Source: Mycolicibacterium parafortuitum (lineage in GTDB: Bacteria; Actinomycetota; Actinomycetes; Mycobacteriales; Mycobacteriaceae). From it: 64,000 nucleotides of DNA. The notes below the pieces were generated by a model. It had not been told where the DNA came from. It did not search any database and saw only the letters and a list, made by a program, of their open reading frames with translations. The first letter of the stretch is position 1, and every line of letters starts with the position of its first letter. This document shows, piece by piece, positions 40,223 through 48,797 of the stretch. Location: positions 372,001-436,000 of the forward strand of contig NZ_MVID01000002.1 in the NCBI RefSeq assembly GCF_002086815.1. Reading direction: 5' to 3'. The translations under genes were made by a program, and so were the position numbers.

Positions 40223-40535
40223 CTCTCGTACATTCCTTCTCTGTATTCAACCGGGTGCGGTCCGCCGTCTTTCGGCAGACCGGGCCCGTTCCGACCGCCA
40301 TACCTTCGTGGAGTGCTCGGAACTCGACCCGACCTACAACCCTCGCAGGAACCGCGATCGCAACGTCGTTCCTGCGAGTGCTAACACACGAACACAGAAG
40401 CTGCGACCGCGATCAGTCAACCATGAGATCGACGACTGCGACAGTCTCGCGGAGATCCCGTAGTGAACAATTCACGTAGATGAAGCACGGGGCCGGATAT
40501 CGGGCGGCCCCGGTCCTCGACCGGGAGGGTCCCAG
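40223..40535. promoter_or_regulatory. cspA leader and divergent promoter region with inverted repeat
   Basis: These 313 bp separate cspA (minus) from the helicase gene (plus) and hold no convincing gene. The region contains an 11-bp perfect inverted repeat, CTCGCAGGAAC (40342-40352) and GTTCCTGCGAG (40368-40378), with a 15-nt spacer. It also has smaller hairpin potential at CTGCCGAAAG near 40270. Cold-shock genes often have structured leaders, so the repeat may act in the cspA mRNA or as an operator. Confidence 0.55.
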
Positions 40536-42884
40536 GTGAGCGATCCGGCGCCGGATTTCGGCCGCGAGCTGCTCGCATGCGCGGTCGAGGGCACCGCGGC
40601 GGACGAGCACCCGCTGCGCCACGTCGCGGACCTGCCGCCCCGCCGCGCCAGATCCCATCCTTTCCCGCTCTGGGCTGACCCAGATGTGGTGCGGGCGTTC
40701 CATGATCGAGGTATCGAAGCGCTGTGGTCGCATCAGCTGGCCGCGGCCGAGTTGGCCCGCGACGGCCGCCACGTCGTGCTGAGCACGGGTACCGCCTCGG
40801 GTAAGTCGCTGGCGTATCAGCTGCCGATCCTGACCGCACTCAAACAGGATCGGCGCGCCCGGGTTCTGTACCTGTCCCCGACGAAAGCACTCGGACACGA
40901 CCAATTGCGTGCCGCCGCTTCGCTGACCGCCGCCGTGCCGGGTCTGGACGACGTCGCGCCGAGCGCCTACGACGGGGACAGCCCGACCGAGGTGCGCCGC
41001 TTCGCGCGGGAACGTTCCCGGTGGATCTTCTCCAACCCGGACATGATCCACCTGTCGATGCTGCGCAACCACTCCCGCTGGGCGGTGTTCCTGCGTAATC
41101 TGCGCTATCTGGTGGTGGACGAATGCCACTACTACCGCGGCGTTTTCGGGTCGAACGTGGCCATGGTGCTGCGCAGGCTGCTGCGGCTGTGCGCGCGCTA
41201 TGCGAGCAGCACGGCCGATTTCTCGGGGCCGACGGTGATCTTCGCCAGCGCCACCACCGCGGAGCCGGCGGTGACAGCCTCGGAGTTGATCGGGCAGACG
41301 GTCGCCGAGGTCACTGAGGACGGTTCGCCGCAGGGCGGTCGCACGATCGCGCTGTGGGAGCCGGCGCTGATCCCCGATCTTCACGGCGAGAACGGCGCTC
41401 CGGTACGGCGTTCCGCGGGCGCCGAGGCGTCGCGGGTGATGGCCGATCTGATCGCCGAGGGTGCCCGCACGCTGACGTTCGTGCGGTCACGGCGCGGCGC
41501 CGAACTCGCCGCGCTCGGCGCGCGGGCCCGATTGGCGGACACCGCACCCGAATTGGCCGACCTGGTGGCGTCGTACCGGGCCGGCTATCTGGCCGAGGAC
41601 AGGCGCGAGCTGGAGCGGGCGCTGGCCGACGGCACACTGCGCGGTATGGCGACCACCAACGCACTGGAGCTCGGTGTGGATATCGCCGGGCTCGATGCCG
41701 TTGTGCTGGCCGGGTTCCCGGGCACCGTCGCATCGTTCTGGCAGCAAGCAGGCCGGGCGGGCCGGCGCGGCCAGGGTGCGCTGATCGTGTTGATCGCCCG
41801 TGACGACCCCCTCGACACCTACCTCGTGCACCATCCCGCCGCGCTGCTCGACCGGCCCATCGAGCGGGTCGTCATCGACCCGGCCAACCCGTACGTTCTC
41901 GGCCCGCAGTTGTTGTGCGCGGCAACGGAGTTGCCGCTGACCGAGGCGGAGGTGCGGATGTGGGGGGCCGAATCGGTGGCCGACGACCTGGTCGACGACG
42001 GCCTGCTGCGACGTCGCCCGAGCGGCTTCTTCCCGGCGCCCGGCATCGATCCGCACCCCGCCGTGGACATCCGCGGTGCGAGCGGCGGGCAGATCGCGAT
42101 CCTGGAGGTCGGGACCGGCAGGATGCTCGGAAGCGCTGGTGCGGGACAGGCGCCTGCCGCCGTCCATCCCGGCGCGGTTTATCTGCATCAGGGTGAGAGT
42201 TATGTCGTCGACTCACTCGATTTCGAGGACGGCATCGCATTCGTGCACGCGGAGGACCCCGGGTACACGACGTTCGCGCGGGAGATCACCGACATCAGTG
42301 TCACCGGAGACGGGGAACGCCGCAGCCTCGGCGCCGTCACCGTCGGGCTGGTGCCGGTGTCGGTCAGCAACACGGTCACCGGCTACCTGCGGCGGCGCCT
42401 CGACGGCGAGGTGATCGACTTCGTCGAACTGGACATGCCGACGCGCACGCTGGACACGATGGCGGTGATGTGCACGATCACCCCGGAAGCCCTGCTGGAC
42501 AACGGAATCGATCTTCTACGGGTGCCGGGGTCGTTACACGCGGCCGAACACGCCGCGATCGGATTGCTGCCGTTGCTGGCCAGCTGCGACCGTGGCGACA
42601 TCGGCGGGGTGTCCACCGCAGTCGGTCCGGTCGACGGACTGCCCACGATCTTCGTCTACGACGGGCACCCGGGCGGGGCGGGGTTCGCGGCCCGGGGATT
42701 TCGCACCATGAGTCGGTGGTGGGGTGCCACCGCGTCGGCGATCGAGGCGTGCGAATGCCCGACCGGTTGCCCGTCGTGCGTGCAGTCGCCGAAATGCGGC
42801 AACGCCAACGACCCGTTGGACAAACAGGGGGCGGTGCGGGTGTTGCGGCTGGTCATCGACGCGCTCGGCCGCGGGTCCGGGTGA
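40536..42884 (+). CDS. Superfamily 2 DEAD/DEAH helicase with DUF1998 zinc domain (MrfA/SftH-like)
   Basis: The protein is 782 residues from a GTG at 40536. RecA-like domain 1 has STGTASGKSLAYQLP (Walker A), LYLSPTKALGHDQ, and VVDECHYYRG (DEcH box). Domain 2 has TTNALELGVDIAGLDAVV and QQAGRAGRRGQG. The C-terminal DUF1998 region carries four cysteines in CECPTGCPSC and the following CG, a zinc site. This matches Rv3649 and the MrfA/SftH DNA helicases tied to 3'-5' unwinding and DNA damage repair. It is cytosolic and monocistronic. Confidence 0.92.
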   Translation: MSDPAPDFGRELLACAVEGTAADEHPLRHVADLPPRRARSHPFPLWADPDVVRAFHDRGIEALWSHQLAAAELARDGRHVVLSTGTASGKSLAYQLPILTALKQDRRARVLYLSPTKALGHDQLRAAASLTAAVPGLDDVAPSAYDGDSPTEVRRFARERSRWIFSNPDMIHLSMLRNHSRWAVFLRNLRYLVVDECHYYRGVFGSNVAMVLRRLLRLCARYASSTADFSGPTVIFASATTAEPAVTASELIGQTVAEVTEDGSPQGGRTIALWEPALIPDLHGENGAPVRRSAGAEASRVMADLIAEGARTLTFVRSRRGAELAALGARARLADTAPELADLVASYRAGYLAEDRRELERALADGTLRGMATTNALELGVDIAGLDAVVLAGFPGTVASFWQQAGRAGRRGQGALIVLIARDDPLDTYLVHHPAALLDRPIERVVIDPANPYVLGPQLLCAATELPLTEAEVRMWGAESVADDLVDDGLLRRRPSGFFPAPGIDPHPAVDIRGASGGQIAILEVGTGRMLGSAGAGQAPAAVHPGAVYLHQGESYVVDSLDFEDGIAFVHAEDPGYTTFAREITDISVTGDGERRSLGAVTVGLVPVSVSNTVTGYLRRRLDGEVIDFVELDMPTRTLDTMAVMCTITPEALLDNGIDLLRVPGSLHAAEHAAIGLLPLLASCDRGDIGGVSTAVGPVDGLPTIFVYDGHPGGAGFAARGFRTMSRWWGATASAIEACECPTGCPSCVQSPKCGNANDPLDKQGAVRVLRLVIDALGRGSG

Positions 42885-43014
42885 GCTCCGGGTGAGCTGG
42901 AGTGCCGAGGACCGACGGCGTCGCAGCCCACCGAAACCTGGGCAGGAAATACCCACTGACCGCGGGTGTCGCACTATGTCCCGGTCTGAAGCGGCGCCTC
43001 GGTAAGATTGCCCC

Positions 43015-44097
43015 ATGACCCACGACTGGATGCTCGTGGAAACGCTCGGTTCCGAGCCTGTCGTCGTCGCCCATGGCGCCCACACCAAAGATCTCGTTCC
43101 GATAGGGACGTTTCTGCGGCGCAACCCCCATCTGATGGCGATCCAGACGGCGATCGCCGAGACCGTGCGGGCCGCGACGGGCCTGAGCAGCATCACACCG
43201 AAGAACGACCGGGTGATCCGCACCGAGGTCGTGCAGATGACCGACGGCCGCATTCACGGCGTCCAGCTCTGGCTCGGCACGCCCGACGAGACACCGCCCG
43301 AACGCCCCCTGGTCGGTCCGCTGCTGTGGGACCTGGCCGCGGGCACCGCGACCGACACCCCGGAATCCCTGCAGATCGGTGGCTGGGATCCGGCCAAGCA
43401 GTCCACACACGGCCGCGCGTTCGCCGAAGACCTGCCCCGGCGCGACCTGAATCCGAACGAGGCCAAGGTGATCAGCATGGTCATCAGCCCGGAGCCCGGC
43501 GTGACGATCTGCAACACCTGGGATGTGACCGACTACCGCGGCGAGGCGATCACGGTCGGGTTCGTGGCGCGGTCCCTACCGGAGATCCAGGAGGACGGCA
43601 GCGAGCGGTTGATCTGCCGGGCGATGAACTGGCGCAGCGTTCGTGAGGGCACCGGCATCCAGCACGACCTGCTGGCGCAGCGGATTCTGGACGGCCTCGC
43701 GGTGCCGGGCGTTCACCGGGCGCTGGTCGACCCGAAGCACTGGGCGCTTCTCAAGTGGCTCGACGATCCCGCGCCGTTCTTCAACTGGCGCGCAGGCGGA
43801 CTGCGCGAGGACGTGGTCCATCCGGATGATCTGCACAGGATCGACACGATGGCCGCCGAGTTCGCCTCCGGCGCGACGGCCGGGGTGTTGCGACTCGCCG
43901 GGCACGACGGCGGCTGGGTTCCTGTGCACGTCACGGTGAATCGGGTGACGTTGGGCAACGGAATCTATGCGGGACTTGCGTCGCTGCGGGTGCCGACGGA
44001 TGCCGAGATCGCGGCCGCCGACTTCGACCAGCCCGCGCCTGCGCGCAGGAATTCGCGGAAGCTGTTCTCCTCCAAGGGAACAGAGTCCCGAACCTGA
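43015..44097 (+). CDS. PAS/GAF-like signalling protein, Rv3651 homologue
   Basis: The 360-residue cytosolic protein has an N-terminal domain typical of Rv3651 (MTHDWMLVETLGSEPVVVA), a middle beta-rich GAF-like domain and a C-terminal PAS-like fold. The C-terminal fold includes FFNWRAGGLREDVVHPDDLHRI, the familiar PAS 'VHPDD' turn. No enzymatic output domain is present. It is probably an adaptor or sensor; the ligand is unknown. It is convergent with the kinase gene 8 bp away. Confidence 0.78.
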   Translation: MTHDWMLVETLGSEPVVVAHGAHTKDLVPIGTFLRRNPHLMAIQTAIAETVRAATGLSSITPKNDRVIRTEVVQMTDGRIHGVQLWLGTPDETPPERPLVGPLLWDLAAGTATDTPESLQIGGWDPAKQSTHGRAFAEDLPRRDLNPNEAKVISMVISPEPGVTICNTWDVTDYRGEAITVGFVARSLPEIQEDGSERLICRAMNWRSVREGTGIQHDLLAQRILDGLAVPGVHRALVDPKHWALLKWLDDPAPFFNWRAGGLREDVVHPDDLHRIDTMAAEFASGATAGVLRLAGHDGGWVPVHVTVNRVTLGNGIYAGLASLRVPTDAEIAAADFDQPAPARRNSRKLFSSKGTESRT

Positions 44098-44104
44098 ACT
44101 GTGT

Positions 44105-45340
44105 TCAGTTGGGCTTGCCATTTCCGTTGCCGCGCCCGTTGTTGCCGGGGCCACCCTTCTTGTCGGGGGGACCTTTCTTCGGGCCTTCACGCGGCGCGGG
44201 TGGTTCGACGGCGGGCACGACGGGTGCCGGCGCGGTACTGAGCGGTGTCGGCGGCGGTGCGGTGGTGGTGCGCGGTGGGACCGACGTGCTGGTGCTGACC
44301 GTCTCCAGCGGTGCGGGCGACGAGAACGGCTCCAGGGCAAGGGCCAGCGCGGCGACGGCGAATGCGAGCACGGCGGCGACGGCGAGCAGATACTTGCGGG
44401 CCCGCGTGGGCGGTGCGGTCGGCGGCGCGGTCGGGTAGCGGGCCGACGGCGGGAGTGGCTGGGCCATCACCCTCGTCGACGGCCGCTGCGGCGGCCCGGT
44501 CAGGACCGTGACCGGGTCGGCGCCGAGGGCGGCCGGGTCCCCGGCCAGAGCGGCGCGCATCTGCGCGGCGCTGCCGAAGCGCAGCCGCGGGTCGCGGCTC
44601 ATGGCGCGGTCGATGACGGTGCTCAGTGCGGGGTCGGCGTCGGTGCCGAGCATCCGCAGCGGGGGCGGCGGGACGTCGAGGATCGCCCGCGCCAGCGCGG
44701 CGGGGTTGTCCTGGGGGAAGGCGCGGCGGCCGAGCAGCGCCTCGTAGCCCATGACGCCGACGGCGTAGAGATCGTCGGACACCGATGCCGGGGCGCCGGT
44801 GACGCGCTGCGGGCTCAGGTAACACATGGTGCCGACGATGGTTCCGGTGGCGGTGTGGGCGGAGCCGCCGCTCTTGGCGATGCCGAAGTCGGCGACCTTG
44901 ACCGAGTCGCCCATGGCGGTGAGCAGAATGTTGGCGGGTTTGATGTCGCGGTGCAGGACGCCCGCGGCGTGGGCGACGGCCAGAGCCGCCAGCACCTCGT
45001 CGAGCATTCGCCGGACCCGCGCCGCAGGCAGCGGTCCCTGTTCGATCAGGTCGGCGAGCGTGCGGCCCGGCAGCCGCTCCATCACGATGAACGGGGCGTC
45101 CTCATGCTCACCGAAATCGTGGATCGCGACGATGTTCGGATGCGACAGCCGCGCCGCCGAGCGGGCCTCGTCCTCGAACCGGGCCCGCGCTGCCGCATCA
45201 CCGGACTGGGCGGGATAGAGCAGTTTCACGGCGACGTTGCGGTGCAGCCGGGTATCCCACGCGTCCCGGACCTCGGCCATCCCGCCGCGGCCGAGCAGAC
45301 CTCGCAGTTCGTAGCGGCCGGCGAGCACCTCGGCGGTCAT
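44105..45340 (-). CDS. Transmembrane Ser/Thr protein kinase (PknB-type)
   Basis: This 411-residue Hanks kinase has a glycine loop (LGRGGMAEV), the ATP-lysine in VAVKLLYP, the catalytic loop HRDIKPANILL, DFGIAKSG, and an activation segment ending in CYLSPQRVTG, where most relatives have SPEQ. One transmembrane helix follows (about residues 310-330). The extracytoplasmic tail, of about 75 residues, is rich in Pro, Thr and Ala and ends in a Gly/Asn/Lys-rich stretch. The kinase should phosphorylate Ser/Thr in the cytoplasm. It has no counterpart between Rv3651 and Rv3654c in M. tuberculosis, so it is a lineage difference. It lies 66 bp downstream of the tad tail. Confidence 0.9.
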   Translation of the reverse strand: MTAEVLAGRYELRGLLGRGGMAEVRDAWDTRLHRNVAVKLLYPAQSGDAAARARFEDEARSAARLSHPNIVAIHDFGEHEDAPFIVMERLPGRTLADLIEQGPLPAARVRRMLDEVLAALAVAHAAGVLHRDIKPANILLTAMGDSVKVADFGIAKSGGSAHTATGTIVGTMCYLSPQRVTGAPASVSDDLYAVGVMGYEALLGRRAFPQDNPAALARAILDVPPPPLRMLGTDADPALSTVIDRAMSRDPRLRFGSAAQMRAALAGDPAALGADPVTVLTGPPQRPSTRVMAQPLPPSARYPTAPPTAPPTRARKYLLAVAAVLAFAVAALALALEPFSSPAPLETVSTSTSVPPRTTTAPPPTPLSTAPAPVVPAVEPPAPREGPKKGPPDKKGGPGNNGRGNGNGKPN

Positions 45341-45405
45341 GCGGCTTGCGTATCCCTCCTTGCGCGTGCGTAAACCCGTGCGGACGGATCACGCCGGCCC
45401 CGACG

Positions 45406-45762
45406 CTACCCGTCCGGCCCGCTGGGTCCCGCCCGGGCCGAGGCCGACGCCGGCCCGACCCAGTCCCCGCCCAGCGCCACCTCGGCTTCGGTGCGCACCA
45501 CCACATCGAGTCCGTCGACGGCGCAGTCCGCCAACGTGGTGTGCATCGTCAGCGCGAGCCGGCCGGCGGACCCGCATGCCGCGGCCTGCCCCTGCGGCAA
45601 CCTGGCCGCGGCCGCCAGCGCGGCCAGGTCGGCCACCGCCTGGGCCCGGTGTCGGGCCACCACCACGGCGGCCAGCACCGCGCCGCCGGACGTCACGGCC
45701 AGCAGTGCCGCGCACATCGCGGCGGCGACCAGGGTCGCCGACCCTCGGTCATCCGCCGTCAG
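45406..45762 (-). CDS. TadE/TadG-like pilus protein, Rv3654c homologue (unusual start)
   Basis: The 118-residue protein has an N-terminal hydrophobic segment after DDRGSATLVAAAMCAALL, fitting the G-S-A-T processing region of TadE/G-like pseudopilins. A small domain follows (HRAQAVADLAALAAAARLPQGQAAACG), highly typical of the Rv3654c family. The frame is clear, but no ATG, GTG or TTG sits at a sensible place. A CTG at 45760-45762, overlapping the tadE stop, would give the right length; the next ATG (45717) cuts into the membrane segment. It lies downstream of the inserted element, cut off from the tad promoter. Confidence 0.7.
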   Translation of the reverse strand: MTADDRGSATLVAAAMCAALLAVTSGGAVLAAVVVARHRAQAVADLAALAAAARLPQGQAAACGSAGRLALTMHTTLADCAVDGLDVVVRTEAEVALGGDWVGPASASARAGPSGPDG

Positions 45763-46033
45763 GCTCCGCGGCGGAGACCGCGTCGGCGCTGATCGCGACC
45801 GTCGGCAACAGTCGGGATTGCGCGGTGACCCTGGCGAGGTAGAACGTTCCGTCCCGCCGGATCTCGATGCGGGCCCCGGCCGGGGCGATCCGTTCGGCCG
45901 TCTGCGCGGCCGATGCGGTGTCACCGCGTGCCGCCAGCCGTGCCGCTTCCCTCGCGGCGTCGATGCAGCGAACCTGCATCGACACCGCGGTGAGACCCGC
46001 CAGGCACACCGCCAGCACGGACACCAGCGCCAT
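45749..46033 (-). CDS. TadE-like minor pilin, Rv3655c homologue (start uncertain)
   Basis: The ATG at 46033 gives 94 residues (MALVSVLAVCLAGLTAVSMQ and onward), a TadE-like hydrophobic helix and a small soluble domain. The same frame extends upstream to a prepilin-like motif, DDAGIATAEAAFAT, with a G-IATAE cleavage site, which the family needs. However, that extension contains no ATG, GTG or TTG as far back as the pilin gene. Either a rare start is used or the gene has lost its start. It is separated from the rest of the tad operon by the 11-kb insertion. Confidence 0.68.
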   Translation of the reverse strand: MALVSVLAVCLAGLTAVSMQVRCIDAAREAARLAARGDTASAAQTAERIAPAGARIEIRRDGTFYLARVTAQSRLLPTVAISADAVSAAEPDGG

Positions 46034-46077
46034 CGTCGCGAAAGCCGCTTCGGCGGTGGCGATACCGGCATCATCGG

Positions 46078-46200
46078 CTACGCCTTCGTGTTCAGCGCTC
46101 TGGTGATGATGTTGGTCAGTGCGCTGACGATCGAATCCCCTGTCACAACGGTGTAGAGGATCGCTCCGAACGCCGCCGCGGCGATCGTGCCGATCGCGTA
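46078..46200 (-). pseudogene. Flp-type pilin (DUF4244, Rv3656c homologue), C-terminal fragment
   Basis: From the attL core the frame reads YAIGTIAAAAFGAILYTVVT and ends with LNTKA and a TAG at 46078. This is the C-terminal 40 residues of the small mycobacterial Flp-like pilin. Its N-terminal 27 codons lie 11 kb away at 57358-57438. Joined at the shared TAC codon they rebuild an intact 66-residue pilin. This fragment has no start of its own, and element sequence precedes it. Confidence 0.92.
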
Positions 46201-46223
46201 GTCAGTTGTCTAGGTTTACACCC
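46176..46223. other. attL
   Basis: This is the host pilin half-site joined to the element at the core GTA (46198-46200, TAC on the pilin strand). The element arm, GTCAGTTGTCTAGGTTTACA and onward (46201-46223), mirrors the element arm at attR, with shared GTGTAA/TTACA-type ends. Confidence 0.8.
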
Positions 46224-46320
46224 GCAAGGCGAGGCAGCGTCCCTAGCTCCGGACTCGACCGGGCCTCAGTGGCGATCTTTAGCAGAACTCACACTCCTGA
46301 AGAACCAGAACGCGAGGCTC

Positions 46321-48510
46321 GTGCGGCTTCCGTCCGCCTACGATCGGCAGGTGAGCAGGAAACGACTTGAACTAGCTCTCGCCCAAATCCCTCCCGGGGC
46401 GTGGGAGGACTTCGAGCAATTTGCCTCGGAATTTCTTATCGCCGATTTTCCTGGTCTACGTACGATGGCGCGTGCCGCTGGAGATGAGGGTCGCGACGCC
46501 GACATCTTCGACGTCGACGCAGCTGGGCGGATCAAGCTGCAGTATTCAGTCACGGTCGCTTGGCGATCGAAAATCCAGGCAACTGTAAAGCGGCTCAAGG
46601 ACTTCAAGCCAAAGCCTACTCATCTGATCTATGTGACCAACCAGGAGATCGGGCCTGAAGCCGACGACCTGAAGCGCGACATTCTCGCGGCTGAAAATAT
46701 CGTGCTGGATATTCGCGACCGATCCTATTTTCTAGATCGCCGCGACCACACGGTCGCCGCTCGCGCGGCCAGTGAAGTCCTAGAGCAGAAATTTGTCGCC
46801 CCACTCTTGACTTCGCAGGGCATTGCCCACTCGGTTGCTCCGGCTCTGACGGCAGAAGAAGAGCGCATCGCTTTCCTCCATATATCCATTGACCTTATCG
46901 AGCGCGATCGCTCCAGAAACTTCTCTAAAGACGCCTACGAATCATTAGTTCTAGCCGTCCTTCACGGAACCACGCATGAGACTGCTCTGCATCGCAACGA
47001 GATCCGTGATCGAATCTGCTCCTTTGTTCATGCAGATTCCCGCCATCAACTCGATGCCCGTATTGATTCCGCGCTGGAACGTTTGACTAAAAAGCGAGGT
47101 ACCGTCAAGCACATCCGTTCGACAGATTATTTTCACATTGCGTTTGAAGAGACCGAGCGAATTAATGTTGGGGCGGAGAAGTTCCTTGAACAGGAAACCG
47201 CGTTCGAAGAGGACATTCGTGCCGCTCTTTACGTCGTAGACAGTGATCTGGCTGACGACGAAGTGAAGGGAAAGCAGTCTGTTCAGGCGCTGCGCGAGGT
47301 CATAGAAAAGCTTCTCCTAGACTACGGCGAGCAGTTCACAGCAGCTATTGCTACTGGTAACGCTCCAGAGGCCACCAAGGAAAAACTTGAACATCTGCTG
47401 ACAGAGATGTCCTTTAAGACCCATCTATCAAATGTGGCGGCGGCAGAGATTATTGAGATGGTTCTGACGCAGGGAACCGAAGAGACTGAGGCACACCTAC
47501 GTAGGCTGTTGGACAGCTACACGGTGCTTGCGATGCTTAAATCGACGCCGGACGTACAGAAAGCGCTGAGGAAGGTTTTCAGCGGGGGCCAGATTTGGCT
47601 AGACACCAGCGTGATACTGCCTTTGATGGCCGAAGAGCTTTACACCGGAAATACGCCTATGCACGACCTGGTTACGGCTTGCCGTCTTTCTGATACCAGG
47701 CTTTTCGTTACTACAGGAGTTATCGAGGAGGTGAACTCGCACCTCACGCGATGCGTTTCTACTGCCAGATCCGGAGGCTCTAACTCATACCGTCTACCTT
47801 TCCTGTTGAAGGAGTACATAACGGCGGGCAATACTCGAACTGGCTTCGTGAAATGGCAAGAAAACTTCCGGGGGACGGAAAATCCGCTGCTGGATATCGA
47901 GGAATACCTACGAGACGAGTTCGGTATCGTCCGCAAGGACCTGAAGGACGAGGTCGACCAGGCGAGCCAGGAACTCCGGATCGCAGCTCAGGATTACTGG
48001 CGAGAAGAACAGCAGAAGCGCAGAGGCGACAGCGGTATAGATGCTGCGAGCCTCGACCGATTGGTTGCCCACGATGTAGAGAACAGCGTGGGTGTCATCC
48101 AGCTGCGCGGTCGCAGGAATCCGGGGCCCGCTGGGTACCAGCACTGGTGGCTGACCACAGACCGCCTTGGTAAAGGCCTGAGCTCGGCTTTGGAGCTCTC
48201 GCTCGGCGAACCTATTGCGTCGCCCGTGATAGACCCGGGCTTCCTAGTCCAATTGCTGCGATTCCGTCCTTATTCACCGGAAGAAGCGACCGCAGCACTA
48301 GGGCGCTTTCCTGTGCTTCTCGGCCTCGCGAAGATGGACGTTATTCCTAGCGACATGATGGATGTCGTCGAGGAAATCCGGAATGAGATACCGACTTTAA
48401 AACCGCGGCTTATCCAACGTCGACTCCGAGATGAGGTCAACAGGCGGAAGACCGGTGAATACGCAGAACCGACGGACGACGCTCCGGGGCTCGCCGACGA
48501 CATCGCCTAA
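46321..48510 (+). CDS. Nuclease-like protein: Mrr-like N-terminus and PIN-like C-terminal domain, candidate defence cargo
   Basis: This 729-residue protein starts at a GTG at 46321 behind GAGG; a GTG at 46351 is also possible. Residues 25-95 look like an endonuclease fold: FEQFASEFLIADFPGLR, GDEGRDADIF with candidate catalytic acidics, then IKLQYSVTVAW. A long helical middle follows. Around residue 423 comes a PIN-like start, WLDTSVILPLMAEEL, then FVTTGVIEEVNSHL with another acidic. It has no signal or membrane segment. Base composition is visibly lower in GC than its neighbours. It is the only large plus-strand gene and sits alone next to attL, a usual place for satellite cargo. A role in phage defence is inference. 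Confidence 0.65.
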   Translation: MRLPSAYDRQVSRKRLELALAQIPPGAWEDFEQFASEFLIADFPGLRTMARAAGDEGRDADIFDVDAAGRIKLQYSVTVAWRSKIQATVKRLKDFKPKPTHLIYVTNQEIGPEADDLKRDILAAENIVLDIRDRSYFLDRRDHTVAARAASEVLEQKFVAPLLTSQGIAHSVAPALTAEEERIAFLHISIDLIERDRSRNFSKDAYESLVLAVLHGTTHETALHRNEIRDRICSFVHADSRHQLDARIDSALERLTKKRGTVKHIRSTDYFHIAFEETERINVGAEKFLEQETAFEEDIRAALYVVDSDLADDEVKGKQSVQALREVIEKLLLDYGEQFTAAIATGNAPEATKEKLEHLLTEMSFKTHLSNVAAAEIIEMVLTQGTEETEAHLRRLLDSYTVLAMLKSTPDVQKALRKVFSGGQIWLDTSVILPLMAEELYTGNTPMHDLVTACRLSDTRLFVTTGVIEEVNSHLTRCVSTARSGGSNSYRLPFLLKEYITAGNTRTGFVKWQENFRGTENPLLDIEEYLRDEFGIVRKDLKDEVDQASQELRIAAQDYWREEQQKRRGDSGIDAASLDRLVAHDVENSVGVIQLRGRRNPGPAGYQHWWLTTDRLGKGLSSALELSLGEPIASPVIDPGFLVQLLRFRPYSPEEATAALGRFPVLLGLAKMDVIPSDMMDVVEEIRNEIPTLKPRLIQRRLRDEVNRRKTGEYAEPTDDAPGLADDIA

Positions 48511-48551
48511 GTGCCGCTTGCCTCCGACTTCGGGACCGTTTCTGGCAACGC

Positions 48552-48797
48552 TCAAACCGGGAAGCGACCTAAGCAGCGGCGGTACCAGTCCGCTGCGGAG
48601 AGGCCAGCGGCGTTCATCGCGGCCGCTGGCTTGTCGGTGCTGACGGCGTGAGAGACAGCGGCCAGGTAGTCGTAGAGACCCGCTGGGGCTCCGCCCTCCA
48701 CGTAGAGGTAGTTGTCGAACGTCTGAAGCTCCGGCGGGAGCTGCGGGAGCTTGGACCGGCGGCTACGCCTCCGAGTCTTCCGGGCGGCTCGGCTCAC
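48552..48797 (-). CDS. Small basic element protein downstream of terS
   Basis: The 81-residue protein has a strongly basic start (SRAARKTRRRSRRSK) and an acidic-aromatic middle (TFDNYLYVEGGAPAGLYDYL). The ATG overlaps the terS stop as ATGA, so it is coupled to the small terminase. It may bind nucleic acid through the basic tail. I do not recognise the family. Confidence 0.6.
   Translation of the reverse strand: MSRAARKTRRRSRRSKLPQLPPELQTFDNYLYVEGGAPAGLYDYLAAVSHAVSTDKPAAAMNAAGLSAADWYRRCLGRFPV

Noticed and set aside
45763..46074. Long frame fusing tadE-region sequence to TadG (45406-46074)
   Set aside because: Its upstream half is an out-of-frame reading of tadE, rich in Arg/Pro, and is not TadG-like.
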